Source: Meandrina meandrites
Lineage: Eukaryota; Cnidaria; Anthozoa; Scleractinia; Meandrinidae
Length of the DNA: 64,000 nt
NCBI GenBank assembly: GCA_963693305.1
Contig: OY855906.1
Span: 21,316,161 to 21,380,160, forward strand
Reading direction: 5' to 3'
Shown here: piece by piece, positions 1 to 9,947 of the stretch
Layout of the letters: every line of letters starts with the position of its first letter
Position numbering within the stretch: position 1 is the first letter of the stretch
The notes under the pieces: generated by a model
The model's database searches: none
The model's input: the letters and a program-made list of their open reading frames with translations, nothing else
Told to the model about the DNA's origin: nothing
Program-made: the position numbers and the translations under genes

Positions 1-469
1 AATTTGTAAATCTGTTGGGAGAAGAGAAATTGTGCTTTGATCTCACTTCTTGTTAATCCTTAAATTAAGATTGTTTACCTGAATGAAATTACTCCATTTT
101 TTCTCTCTTAAATACAAGTTCTTTTATATACACAAGCTCCGAAATGGTGTGTGGGAAATTGTGTTGTTCCAGAAAAAAATATCCATTTTTGGTTTGAACA
201 CCCTAACCTGGTCCTCAGTTTTGGTTCAAGTTTTTTTAATAAGTTTGTCTTCTGAGTTAAATTTCTTAAACTACAGTGTATTGACCCTCCTTAGGGTGGG
301 GTTGAGATTTAAGTGATGATGGGTGGATGAAAGCATTTAAATTGCATATGTTTTAACTTGATCACTGCATGATCAGGTTCATTTTCTAGAATTAAGGAAA
401 TCTAAAATAACTGGAAGATTCCAGACATGCATTTTACCACCATAGGTAACATCCTTTTAATCATTTTAG
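1..469. other. Non-coding flank or intron
   Basis: No convincing coding signal is seen. The stretch is AT-rich and ends in a splice-acceptor-like TTTTAG just before position 470. It is most simply the intron preceding the exon at 470-1399. Confidence 0.4.
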
Positions 470-1399
470 GTGACTGTTCAACTTGAAGGAGAAACCAGCT
501 GTTTTAGTGTTTGGGAGGTAGAAGTGGCCAAACCTTCAGAGACGGTCCAAGAGAAAAAATGGAAGAGGCAGAAGATCCAGAGGCATGAGGCAGACCAAGA
601 GTCAAACAGTGATGAGCCCTTACCACAAGGAGATGTCCAAGCCAGAGACAAGACAGTCGGTGAAACTACTGATTTTCACTTTTACTTTTATGTCCATGAC
701 AGTGGCACTGTTTTGACAGTTGGATCCCTGTATTCTTTTGACTTTTGTAGAGATTCAGTTTTTATTTGTAAAGGTATCTCAAAAAACAAGGAAAATTTTA
801 AGTTTGAGTTTTTGTTATGTTCTATGGGGGAAGGCAAAGTTGATAGTATTGATGGAAGTGTTTGTTGTACATTGAATGACATGAAACATGTTTTGTGTCG
901 TTTCGATGTGGTTGTTGGCTCAAAAGCAAAGGGTGTAGTAGATAAAATTATTTGTGAGGGTTGGGATAGGGTTTTGTGTTGTCAGGTAAACAATTCTGAG
1001 AATGTTTCTTACTTGCTAGACTTAAGAAAGAGTTGTTTGGCTAGTCAAATACGTCAAGGTGTTTACTCTGGCATTTCACGCAATGCCACACGACCTGCGC
1101 AGCCTATTCACCTTGGAGTATTTGATCCAATGTACGACTCTAGGATCTTGAGTCTAACAAGTGATAATCATTTTCAAGTCTCTTACTCGGGAAAGGACCT
1201 TGCCAAGTTAGACTCATTGTTGGGATCTAAATGGGATATTAAAATCCTGGAGCCAGGAAATCCCTGTTCCCACTTTAAGTATGTTTGTAAAGTTAGATTT
1301 TTTGTTCATAGGCCCTCCATGGGCGTACGCCTAAACTTTGTTTATTCTGAGTCTAACGTTCCATTTTCTGCTAGTTACCGAAGCGTTTGTGCATACTAG
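470..1399 (+). CDS. Terminal coding exon of an unrecognised protein
   Basis: An open frame of 309 codons follows an acceptor-like TTTTAG and ends at TAG (1397-1399). Its first codon is GTG, so this is almost certainly an internal start of frame in a 3'-terminal exon whose upstream exons lie outside the window. The first ~70 residues are charged and low complexity (KKWKRQKIQRHEADQES). The remainder is compact, with regularly spaced Cys and aromatic residues, and ends in ..ASYRSVCAY. I recognise no domain. AATAAA-type polyadenylation signals follow at about 1550 and 1727. It is a host-like exon; a transposon-encoded protein is possible. Confidence 0.5.
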   Translation: MTVQLEGETSCFSVWEVEVAKPSETVQEKKWKRQKIQRHEADQESNSDEPLPQGDVQARDKTVGETTDFHFYFYVHDSGTVLTVGSLYSFDFCRDSVFICKGISKNKENFKFEFLLCSMGEGKVDSIDGSVCCTLNDMKHVLCRFDVVVGSKAKGVVDKIICEGWDRVLCCQVNNSENVSYLLDLRKSCLASQIRQGVYSGISRNATRPAQPIHLGVFDPMYDSRILSLTSDNHFQVSYSGKDLAKLDSLLGSKWDIKILEPGNPCSHFKYVCKVRFFVHRPSMGVRLNFVYSESNVPFSASYRSVCAY

Positions 1400-2671
1400 G
1401 GTCTTTTGACAACGTCTTTTGTTATTTACACAAGTAAGGGTTAAAAATTTTCAATTTCCCCAGTAGCAAAATTGACTTGCCGTGTTTGTTTTTGACTGCC
1501 AAGGAGTGAACCCTAACCTATGGTATTTAAGTGCAAAATTAAATTAGTCAAATAAAATTGCACCTGTCAGCTCTGAGATCTCTGAAATTTCTGAATATAT
1601 CTCTCATTTAGTAAATTGAGTTAGAAAGTTAAAACATAGGCTGACAGTTACATTTAATAATTTTAATAATATTTAACCATTATGTTTAAATCATTGATAT
1701 ATTTTGTAACATGGAAAGTATACTGTAATAAAAAGTTTTAAGTTGCATTCAATCTGTGTTCTGTTACTTTGTGGGAACCAATTGCAAGTTCATGCCATTC
1801 ACCCTGGCAAATTAAGGCCTTTAAAAATGCCTGTAAAATAAGAAACCATGATGATAAGAAACTATAACAAAAATAATACACAATTTTTTTTCTGCCATCA
1901 TAATGTGGTATTGTTGAAGGCTTTGGGAAAATGATCACACCAGTCAGATACATTGGAACAAACTTTGAATTTAGGAACCTTGAATAATGGCAGTCCCTCA
2001 AAAAATTGTGTTCCCCACCTCCTCAAGTGATATGAAAACTAATTGTTATTGCAATGCTATAAAACCTGGAACATGCTTTATCAATTATTATTGTGAATGT
2101 CGTTCCCCAATGGTTTCCAGCAAATGTTGGGGGTAACCTAAAAAAAACTGATGGGAGGGAAACTGCGCCCATCCAGAGAACTAGTAATGACAGAAATTAT
2201 TCATACTTGTATACCATGCCATAGAAAATACAGCCAATCAGAATACAGGAAAACCACTTACAGGGGGAGTCTCTGGCACGATTCATGGACAAAAAAAATA
2301 ACGAATCACGGATATTGAAATTTCATTTTCAAGAATCACGAAAATAAGTACTCTTTTATCCTGTTCTTACGCTACAAATAGTGTTGGAAGGAATCAAAAT
2401 TGATTACGAAATTACGAAAATAAGAAAGAGACATACTCTTTTATCCTGTTCTTACTCTACAAAGAGTGTTTGACATTACGATTATTATACGGAGATCACA
2501 TTTGAGGACTCGCGTCTCAAAATCACGCAAAATAAGGTCAATAAAGTGGTGAAATCACGAATATCGGTTATTAATTCAAGCTCTTCACATGTCACGCAAA
2601 ACCTTCTGGTCACGGGTCACAAAGAATAACAAACAAAACATCGTAATTAGTAGGTTTATATAATAAAAAGA
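1400..2671. other. 3' UTR and intergenic DNA
   Basis: The first ~330 bases look like a 3' UTR with AATAAA motifs near 1550 and 1727. From about 2270 there are imprecise repeats of phrases such as AATCACGAA and CTCTTTTATCCTGTTCTTAC (2350 and 2435). No gene is supported. Confidence 0.4.
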
Positions 2672-2785
2672 ATAATACATGGTTGCTTGGAGATATGAAA
2701 TTTATCTTCTCGTGTTCAAATCCGATATCCGATATATTTGAACACTCGAAGATAAATTTCATATCTCCGCGAAACCATGTATTAT
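2672..2785. repeat. Hairpin MITE, ~50-bp arms
   Basis: The left arm (2672-2721) starts ATAATACATGGTTGCTTGGA. The right arm (2735-2785) is its near-perfect reverse complement and ends ACCATGTATTAT. A loop of about 14 bases containing CCGATATCCGATAT separates them. Such foldback elements are typical non-autonomous transposons of cnidarian genomes. Confidence 0.7.
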
Positions 2786-2878
2786 CCTCTATGTATTAAA
2801 AACTAGCAATGGTATATTGCAATTAGGGACGGTTCATTATTAATGGGGATGACTGCGTCAGATAAAAAGTGACCGTGT

Positions 2879-3103
2879 CATGCAACCCTCCAAGTTTATT
2901 TTTTCCTTAGTGGCCATTTGGCCACCGACTGCTCAAGTTTGGTCGCCATTGAAAACTTTTAGTCACTAAATTAAGCACAGGTTTCAGTCATTCTGTTCAA
3001 TTTTAGTCGCCAGACTGGCGACTTGGGTTCCAATTAAGTCACCAGCTCCAAAATTTTAGTCGCCATGGCGACTAAAATGGTCGTAACTTGGAGGGTTGTC
3101 ATG
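2879..3103. repeat. Short inverted-repeat element with GTCGCCA motifs
   Basis: The ends are CAACCCTCCAAGTT near 2883 and its complement AACTTGGAGGGTTG at 3085-3098, about 225 bp in all. The interior holds several copies of TAGTCGCCA/TGGCGACTA in both orientations. The same interior motif recurs in the unrelated CAGGG element at 38943-39726. Confidence 0.55.
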
Positions 3104-4097
3104 AGAAATTTCGTTGCCGGAACTACAGGCTATGAGTATGTTAAAAGGCAAAATGAGCGGGTTCTGAAAAAAGTCACATTTACAAGATTTGAAAATTCAG
3201 GGCAAATATCAAAAAAAAAATGGAGACTATCAAAAAAACAGTTGAAGACTGTGTGTATGCCTGGCTCGAATAAGTACAGTTGGGAAACCAAAAAAAATAC
3301 TTGTTTTACATTTGAATCAGACTCGTTGCTATATTCACAGTCAAGCTAATCGTGACATTTATTTATAAACCATTCCATAATTTATCTCTTACAGGTCAAC
3401 CAAAAACAAATTTGTCAAACCTAATTTATTGACTTAAAATGAGTGTTGATATTTTTTTGGTACACTTTTCATGAATAATTCTGCATTAAGGGAACCCATG
3501 AGAGCTCATGAATTTTTGTAACAGACCAGCTAGTTACAACCACTATTTCGAATTCTTGAGGTGGTTGCATACAAGAGCTTGAACTGTACTTGATAAAAAA
3601 GCAGGACCAAAGTGAAATTAGTCAGCAACACATTTATTATATTGGTAGCATAAAATACAATACTTCCTTGTTCCAAAAAAAAAAACGAATTTGATATTAA
3701 CAAGAAAACCAATATCAATGCTATTGTAGGAGTACAACTGTTCCATTGAAGTTCTCAGTCAAGTCAATGAGTGTTGCACACAGAAATTTGAGTTGAAATT
3801 GCAAATAACACTATATACATGTATTCTAATCGGGAATTTTGTAATGGTACCATGTATTATTTGAATAGTTTGGCACAAATTAAATGTACATGTAAATGAA
3901 CAATCAGACTTGATATGTGCCGAACTGTTCAAAAAATGTATGGTACAACCTGTACTTCACAGGTGCTTGAAATCGATGCAAATACTTAATGTTATTGACA
4001 AAAATTTATGTTCATTATTTTTGAAAACTAGCTGTCAGTGGAATTTTCTTTTAGTCAGTGTCAATAAAAAGTATTATCCACAGTAACTGGTTTGGTT
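3104..4097. other. Intergenic, no gene seen
   Basis: AT-rich sequence without a credible exon. Short open frames here show no protein-like composition. The end nearest 4097 would be the 3' UTR of the minus-strand HMG-box gene. Confidence 0.35.
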
Positions 4098-5176
4098 TCA
4101 GTTCATCCTTGTAAAAGCAAGGCTCTGAGTCATGGCTGAATTGTCATGATTAGATTGAGTAAGTATCAATGCCCTGTTCCAACTCTCTGTCCTTTGTTGA
4201 AAATCTGATTGTCCCAATTCTTTGTACCACATTCTGTCCTCGTTATTCAGAGTCTTCCATTGCTCTGCAATTAGTTTGTTTATATCTGGCATACTTTTCT
4301 TTGGATTCTCCTTAGCAAGTTGTGCATACTTCCTTGTAGCAAAGACAATAAATCCATTGGCCGGTCTCTTGGGTCTTTGTTTTGGTACGTCATTTTCTTT
4401 TTCAGACTCTTTTTCTCTTGAGTCTGGTTTTCGCTTTTGTCGCATGGTTTTTTTCAGTTCCCTGTGGGCACTTTTTGTACCACCCACCATCAGTTCACTC
4501 TGTTTCACAACTCGTACATGAACTAGTGAGTTGGTAGGAGCATTGTCCAAGTTGGTTACTTGAAGTTTGTAATTCTCAATGTCAGGAAGGACTTTCTCCT
4601 TATCAGCATAAAGCACAAACTGTTTCGAGATTATGGGCCACTTGTAACGGTAGGCGTGGACAATTGGCTTGTTTATCTTTCGCACATCCTTTTCAAGTTC
4701 TTTTTGTGAGGTTACCAAAATGAATTCAGCATCGGCAGCTCCTGATACATCCTTAGTGAACACCTTTCCACCATTTCTCAAAATTACTGGGATGAGTTGT
4801 TCGGCATTTGTGACACCACTTTTGTCTCTCTCATTCAACCGTCCAGAAATAACAAAAGTAAGTCCATTTAACACTTGAGGAACAGACTCGTGAAGTGATG
4901 TCATCTCAACTAGGATAGGATGTTCCTTTGGTTCTACAGCCACTTTCAAGTGCTTTTTCTGAGGAGTTACCTCACATACCATGGCCCGAGTTGGCTTTCC
5001 ATCTTTGTCAATAAAGACTTTGTCACCTCTTTTGTACTTTGCAGGTTCCTCAAAGGTCTCATTTGGAGGTTCACACTCGTGTGAACGGTGTTGAAAACAT
5101 GAATCTTGAACAGGTTGGTTTACTGATCTCGTTGCTGGTTGGCCAAGGAGTTGTTGCTGTGGAGCTAGTTCTGTTT
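4098..5176 (-). CDS. BRCT-like plus HMG-box nuclear protein, terminal exon
   Basis: This minus-strand exon encodes about 358 residues and ends at a stop at 4098. Near the start is a Tudor-like stretch (KYKRGDKVFIDKDGKP). Next comes a BRCT-like fold around VLNGLTFVISGRL..., with the characteristic NGGKV motif. A basic linker follows (MRQKRKPDSREKESEKEN), then an HMG box beginning PKRPANGFIVFATRKY and continuing through EQWKTLNNEDRMWYKE. HMG boxes bind DNA and BRCT domains bind phosphoproteins, so a nuclear chromatin or DNA-repair role is inferred. The acceptor CTGTAG at 5182-5177 gives a phase-1 junction matching the donor of the exon at 5937-6108. An alternative acceptor is TTGCAG at 5195-5190. 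The frame is intact. Confidence 0.7.
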
Positions 5177-5282
5177 CTACAGATGACAACTGCAATTATG
5201 TATTTGCAGTCAAAATAATTGGTGTGCTGTTGGTTACAGTACATGTATATGTAAAGTTCAGTAATGCAGATCTATGCAGCCA

Positions 5283-5366
5283 TAGCCTGCGAGCTGGCTC
5301 TCCGCGCGAAAAAAAATGGAGAAGGCCTCTTCATTTTTTTCGCACGGAGAGCCTGCTCGCAGGCTA
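5283..5366. repeat. Hairpin MITE TAGCCTGCGAGC
   Basis: An 84-bp foldback within the intron of the HMG-box gene. The left arm TAGCCTGCGAGCTGGCTCTC is matched by the right arm GAGAGCCTGCTCGCAGGCTA, with A-rich and T-rich inner stretches that also pair. Confidence 0.75.
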
Positions 5367-5459
5367 ATGCAGCCAAGGTCAGTAGTACCCAAAAAAATCC
5401 CTGCTTAAATACTTGCCACATTTTCCTGCCCCAAAAAATCAGAATCAAAAATTTCAAAC

Positions 5460-5540
5460 CCCAAAATATCCTTCTATCATCCCTAGAAAAATATCCTTCT
5501 ATCATGACACTTTAAATCCCGAGTACCCCCCCCCCCCTCC
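5460..5540. repeat. Short direct repeat and poly-C tract
   Basis: AAATATCCTTCTATCAT occurs twice about 30 bp apart (5464 and 5489), followed by a C run at 5527-5537. It is a low-complexity stretch inside the intron. Confidence 0.5.
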
Positions 5541-5936
5541 ACACCCTGGGCTAAAAACTAATAGATACTGAATTTTAACTCAGCCTGTAAACAAAAGATG
5601 GTGTTCATTCCAATGAATAGCATTTCACATGGGTTTTGCATTTATTCTAAAGCGACTGTATCGCTTGCACCAGAATGCAGGTTCAAAGTCCCCCCAAAAT
5701 CAGATCTATTATATGAACTATAATCCAGATATTTTCGAACCTCTAAGGAAAACGAAAATTTGTTCGCAAGTTCGGGAGTTCGAGAAATCAGAGGGTAAAC
5801 ATTGTCATATTCAGCTGAGTGAAGCAAATCCAAGCGGGGATTGACAACTTTTGGTTTGAGTTATTGAGGTTCGAGAAATCAGGATTCGATTTCAGCTTAA
5901 TTTATGATACAACGAAAGATCGTAGGTTCTTCTTAC

Positions 5937-6108
5937 CGTGCCTTTCTAGTAGATGATCGAGATCTTTGTAGCCTTTTTTCTTCAAGTGAATTTTCACTCC
6001 CAGAGCAAGAAGAAGTGAATCATCGATTAGAAAGTACTTGTTGCCACCTATGAAGATCGGCTTGAAGTTTTCAGGCCAACTTTTTCTACCAGAAGATTCA
6101 TTTGTCAT
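5937..6108 (-). CDS. First coding exon of the BRCT/HMG-box gene
   Basis: The ATG at 6108-6106 opens a 57-codon frame (MTNESSGRKSWPENFKPIF...) ending at a consensus donor, CACG|GTAAGAAG, at 5937/5936. The phase (1) matches the acceptor at 5176, so both exons can encode one protein of about 415 residues. The segment GGNKYFLIDDSLLLALG..KKKGYKDLDHLLERH is well-formed, amphipathic and unassigned. The ~760-bp intron carries the 5283 hairpin element. Additional small exons in that intron cannot be excluded. Confidence 0.6.
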
Positions 6109-8970
6109 CCCGACGATTTCGCGGCATCACTTCATGTAGTTTACACCCGATTTTAGCGATTTCTATCCTTACGATCTCCAGAACTCGAACTTATTTTCAC
6201 AGTAATAAACAGCTGAAATTTGCTCGAGACGAAAGCTTGCTGTTGTTATGTAACTATTGTCTAGAACCGACCAATTGCATGCCGTGTCTTGTCATTGTTA
6301 TGTCACTGGTCACGCGCTCCAAACAACTGCAGGGCCGACCGATCGATCGATCGAAACCTTTCGAGATCGAAACGTTTTTGCGCAGAAAGAAATTATGTTC
6401 CAAGAAAAAGAAACAAAAACAGAAGAAGGAAGGAAGGTCAACAGTTAACGTTGAAGTCATATTCCAAGATCTTACTGGCGTTGTTTACGTGTAGCATGTC
6501 GCATACTAATAAGCTTACAATTCGCTCGTGTACTGTAGTTATTTCTCAGTCTTGATAAAAGTATGTCAGAATAGTTTAACAGAGGTCAGCAGGCAATGAT
6601 ACATTACAATGTTTTCTTTCAAAATGCAGTTTATTTTTACACACTTGTTATGTTGACTTGAATTGAAAAAATATCTGCTCACATCTGTTTGGCATCAGTA
6701 AACACGCGATTTTCGCAAACTTCCCTTGGGAGCGCGCTCACTGCAAAACTTTCCACACACTGGGAGGCAATATTTAAAATTAACATCACGTTAAGCAAAT
6801 GGCTTCTTAGTCCCTGGAGATCTTATGTCTTCTGTTAACAAAAGAAAAATATCTCACCTACATCAAAGAGTTTGCGCTCTTCGCGATCTTCGGAAGCACG
6901 CTGTCTCGTCGGCAAATACATCGGAAAGAATGAGTAATGAATAAGAACAATAGATTGAATATATGAATACTTAACAACCCCAAAATTTGGGGTACACACT
7001 TAAAGCGGCGTGAAGTTGTCATGGACAGCAAAATCCTGGGATCATTTTGCTGTGTTTTGCTTTCATGAGTGATCTCAGTGAGGATAAACTTTAGCAGTGG
7101 CCAAACGTATAAGGTTACCGTATACCTTTGGGGGAGTCTCAGGTCTAAATGATCTAGCGCAGTCGGAATAAATTGTAGATAGCTAAAACCCTACATCAAA
7201 TTAAAGCTTATTGAGCTGGCTTTCAATCAATAAAAACCATTTTGTAGTAGAATGAATTGTCAATATTTTAGGGACATCGAAACACGAGCGCCTGAGTCGC
7301 CTTTTGCTCAGGCGAATTTAGTATATTTGATGTTCCGTCAAAGTGAATTTAGTATTTCGCTAATTTGATTCGTTCTTTGGTTTCCAGACCCCAAGCGTTA
7401 AAAAAACGTGTCGGCGTTTTGTCATATTCAATTGCAATAAAAAGATACGAGACAGTTTTCAAATAGGGCTAAAACACAGGGGAGTGATCGTACAAAAATT
7501 GCTCTAGTAGAAAAATTATACAAAAAATAAAAAAAATCGCCGACAGGTTTTGTTATTTACATGTTAAACTAGCTGCTTCCCCAATTTGACGTAGAATGAA
7601 CAAATTCCTTTGAAGTTGTGGCACTTTAAAGTGTCGCGTTCAAAGCGAGCCATTGATTTCAGAAAACAGCGCTTTAAAAATTATCTTTAAAAAAATGCAA
7701 ACAAACGCCGCCCACATGAAGCTTGCGACACCTTCTCAAATAACACGTCCAATAAGTGTGCGAAAATGGCGGCTCTCGTGATAATGCTAGCGAAAACCGT
7801 CTCGGTTGAGTGCATACACGTCATATGGGTGACAATCAAAAGAAGCATATTTACTTCCGGTCAAAAACGAAATATGCTCATTTCTCCGCCGATATTCACT
7901 CTTCTTAATTTTTTTTTTTTAATTAAAGGTTACACTTGGACTATTACTTGGATCTAAAAATCAGATTTTGGAAAAAGAAATTGTCGATCTGAAGGTATAA
8001 GGGAACCTTAAAACTACCACTTGAGCTTAACTGTTTTCAGATTTTTGTTTCAATATATTTGGACTTGGTGAATGACCAACTTGGCAGCTGAGCTCAAAAA
8101 ATATCCCGAAAGATTTTCTCGCCTCTGTTAATGAAAACGCCTGCCATGGTTTTATTAGCTCAAGAACTCTTTTGAATTCTCTTTTCTTTTTGACAAATCT
8201 CAGTTACAAATTTCATTTAAATGCTAGAAGACTGATCGAGTAGTTTATCCGGCGGCAATTTGGACCAGATCGCAGTTTTGGACTGAGTCTTACTTATCGT
8301 TATTGGCGAACAAATTTGCAGATATATTCGTAATGGTTATTGGACAAATAAACTCTGTATCTTTCCTCTTTGATGCAAAAATCTGGAGTTAATCAATGTT
8401 GTCGTGTGCTTACGCTGATGGTTTCCATCATCACCTTACCAATTCGTTCATCTTACGTCATCATTGACTAATCACTATGAAGGCATTCATCACACCTTCC
8501 GATACTCACTTGCAGGCATTCTTCACAAATCCCGATACCACTTTGAGCGCCCACTTTGGGTAAATCGAGATTTGCTTTACAAACGAATTTTACTACGCGG
8601 GGACTTCAAGTGGGGGGGGGGGAGGGGGGGGGAGCGGGAGTGAATAGTGAATAGCACCTTGTTTTGCAGTATAATAAACTTGATTTAAAAAAATTACTTC
8701 TGTAAGAACTCAGACAAAAGTTTATATTTCAATGACTATAATGTTCACGTAAATGTGGTCAAGCAAGGTACTCTGATATCTTTCATGTCTTTCATTTCAT
8801 TCTCCTATGCTAAGTTAACAATTTCACGCACAGTCAGAATCGGCTATCGGAGTATCGCAACTACTTCAACACGTATTTAGAGAGTCGATCGAGTTCACAC
8901 AGTTTCATTAAAAAAATTCCACATCAGCAGCCTTTCTCCGTTTACACATTTTATATTTCTCCTTTTTCAG
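6109..8970. other. Intergenic, possible promoter of the HMG gene
   Basis: The upstream flank of the minus-strand gene contains a (GATC)n-like stretch at about 6340-6356. Further on it is AT-rich with no credible exon. A G-rich run (8612-8632) is the only notable low-complexity feature. A reading frame at 7766 (MAALVIMLAKT..) has weak support and is not called. Confidence 0.35.
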
Positions 8971-9182
8971 AGCAACTTGCATATCAGAGAGGTGTTAAAA
9001 AAAACCCGCAACAGACCAAAAGTAGTGAAAACACAAAGAATCTCCCACACGCACACGAAATGGAAGCTAACACTCCCCTCGTCAACGATACAAGTAATGA
9101 AGAAGGGAGTGAGATACCACCAAGAGTGACGACACCGATGAAAAGGAGGAAATCGTAAGGACTAAGCCAAAAAAGACTAGAG
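8971..9182 (+). pseudogene. Frameshifted exon-like segment
   Basis: The segment is bounded by a strong acceptor (CCTTTTTCAG, ending 8970) and a strong donor (GAG|GTAAGC, 9183). One frame reads as a plausible hydrophilic protein (..EMEANTPLVNDTSNEEGSE..) and stops at TAA. The neighbouring frame then reads well to the donor (..KSDDTDEKEEIVRTKPKK). The change of best frame lies around 9108-9118, suggesting a single-base indel. The product is unknown. It lies 350 bp upstream of the polymerase fragment, with which any link is unproven. Confidence 0.35.
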
Positions 9183-9525
9183 GTAAGCACAACATTAAAG
9201 TAAAATTCATTAGAACAGAACCCTCAGGAACTCGGTAGGTACCCCACCAGAGCGGCTGCCTTTTGAAAATAAAATTGTCAATGTTTGAGGAGCTAAAATG
9301 TTGCGCGTTATGTTGTATTGGAGGCCAGTTCCCAAAAAAAATTCAATTTTCAAAAACTCCTTCACACCGTTCTGTTTTAATTATCTGAGAAATCTTTTGG
9401 CCAAAAGTAACAAAAACACTATTAAATCTACATACAGTCGACTCCAGATAACTCCTCATTGACATTATATGGGTAAATTGTTATAACCGGTAATCAACTA
9501 GGAAAAAGACGGATAAAAGACGTTG

Positions 9526-9792
9526 TAACTGTGTGATGTGAATGTCGCACGCTATCAGCCACTGCACGGAGGAACTTATTTACCACTTCCAGCAAATCTG
9601 GCAAAAAAGAAGGCAATAATTAACATGAAAAACAGAGACAACGAATGTTTGAAGTGGGCACTCAGAGCAGCTTTATTTCCTCCAAAAGATGGAAAGGACC
9701 CGCAAAGACCAAGCAAATATCCAGTTAAAGATGGTATTAACTATAGAGGCATCAATTTCCCAACACCAGTAACTTTACATACTTTGGTTTAG
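9526..9792 (+). pseudogene. Protein-primed DNA polymerase B, N-terminal fragment
   Basis: About 85 codons contain GGTYLPLPANLAKKKAIINM and DNECLKWALRAALFPPKDG. These match the conserved region N-terminal to the exonuclease domain in Polinton/adintovirus-type polymerases. A stop sits just upstream at about 9526 and another at 9790-9792, so it is an isolated relic. The polymerase body lies on the same strand from 17191. The LINE at 9.8-14.4 kb begins immediately downstream, so this may be the front end of the same gene, separated by insertion and deletion, or a different copy. Confidence 0.55.
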
Positions 9793-9947
9793 AACAATAA
9801 ATACCAACAAGAAAAAAAAAATGAGTTCAATGAGAGTACATATACAGAGTGCAAAGAAAGGAAGACACGGAAAAGAAAAAGAAAAAAAGATGCAGTGCCT
9901 TAAGGTAACTTGATTAAAAGAAAATTTCAGAGATGAATTTGAGACTT

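Noticed and set aside
4222..4521. Plus-strand open frame across the HMG-box region
   Set aside because: It is the antisense shadow of the minus-strand HMG-box exon.
7766..7957. Frame MAALVIMLAKT as a possible gene start
   Set aside because: Its composition becomes random after about 30 residues and no donor or downstream exon is evident.
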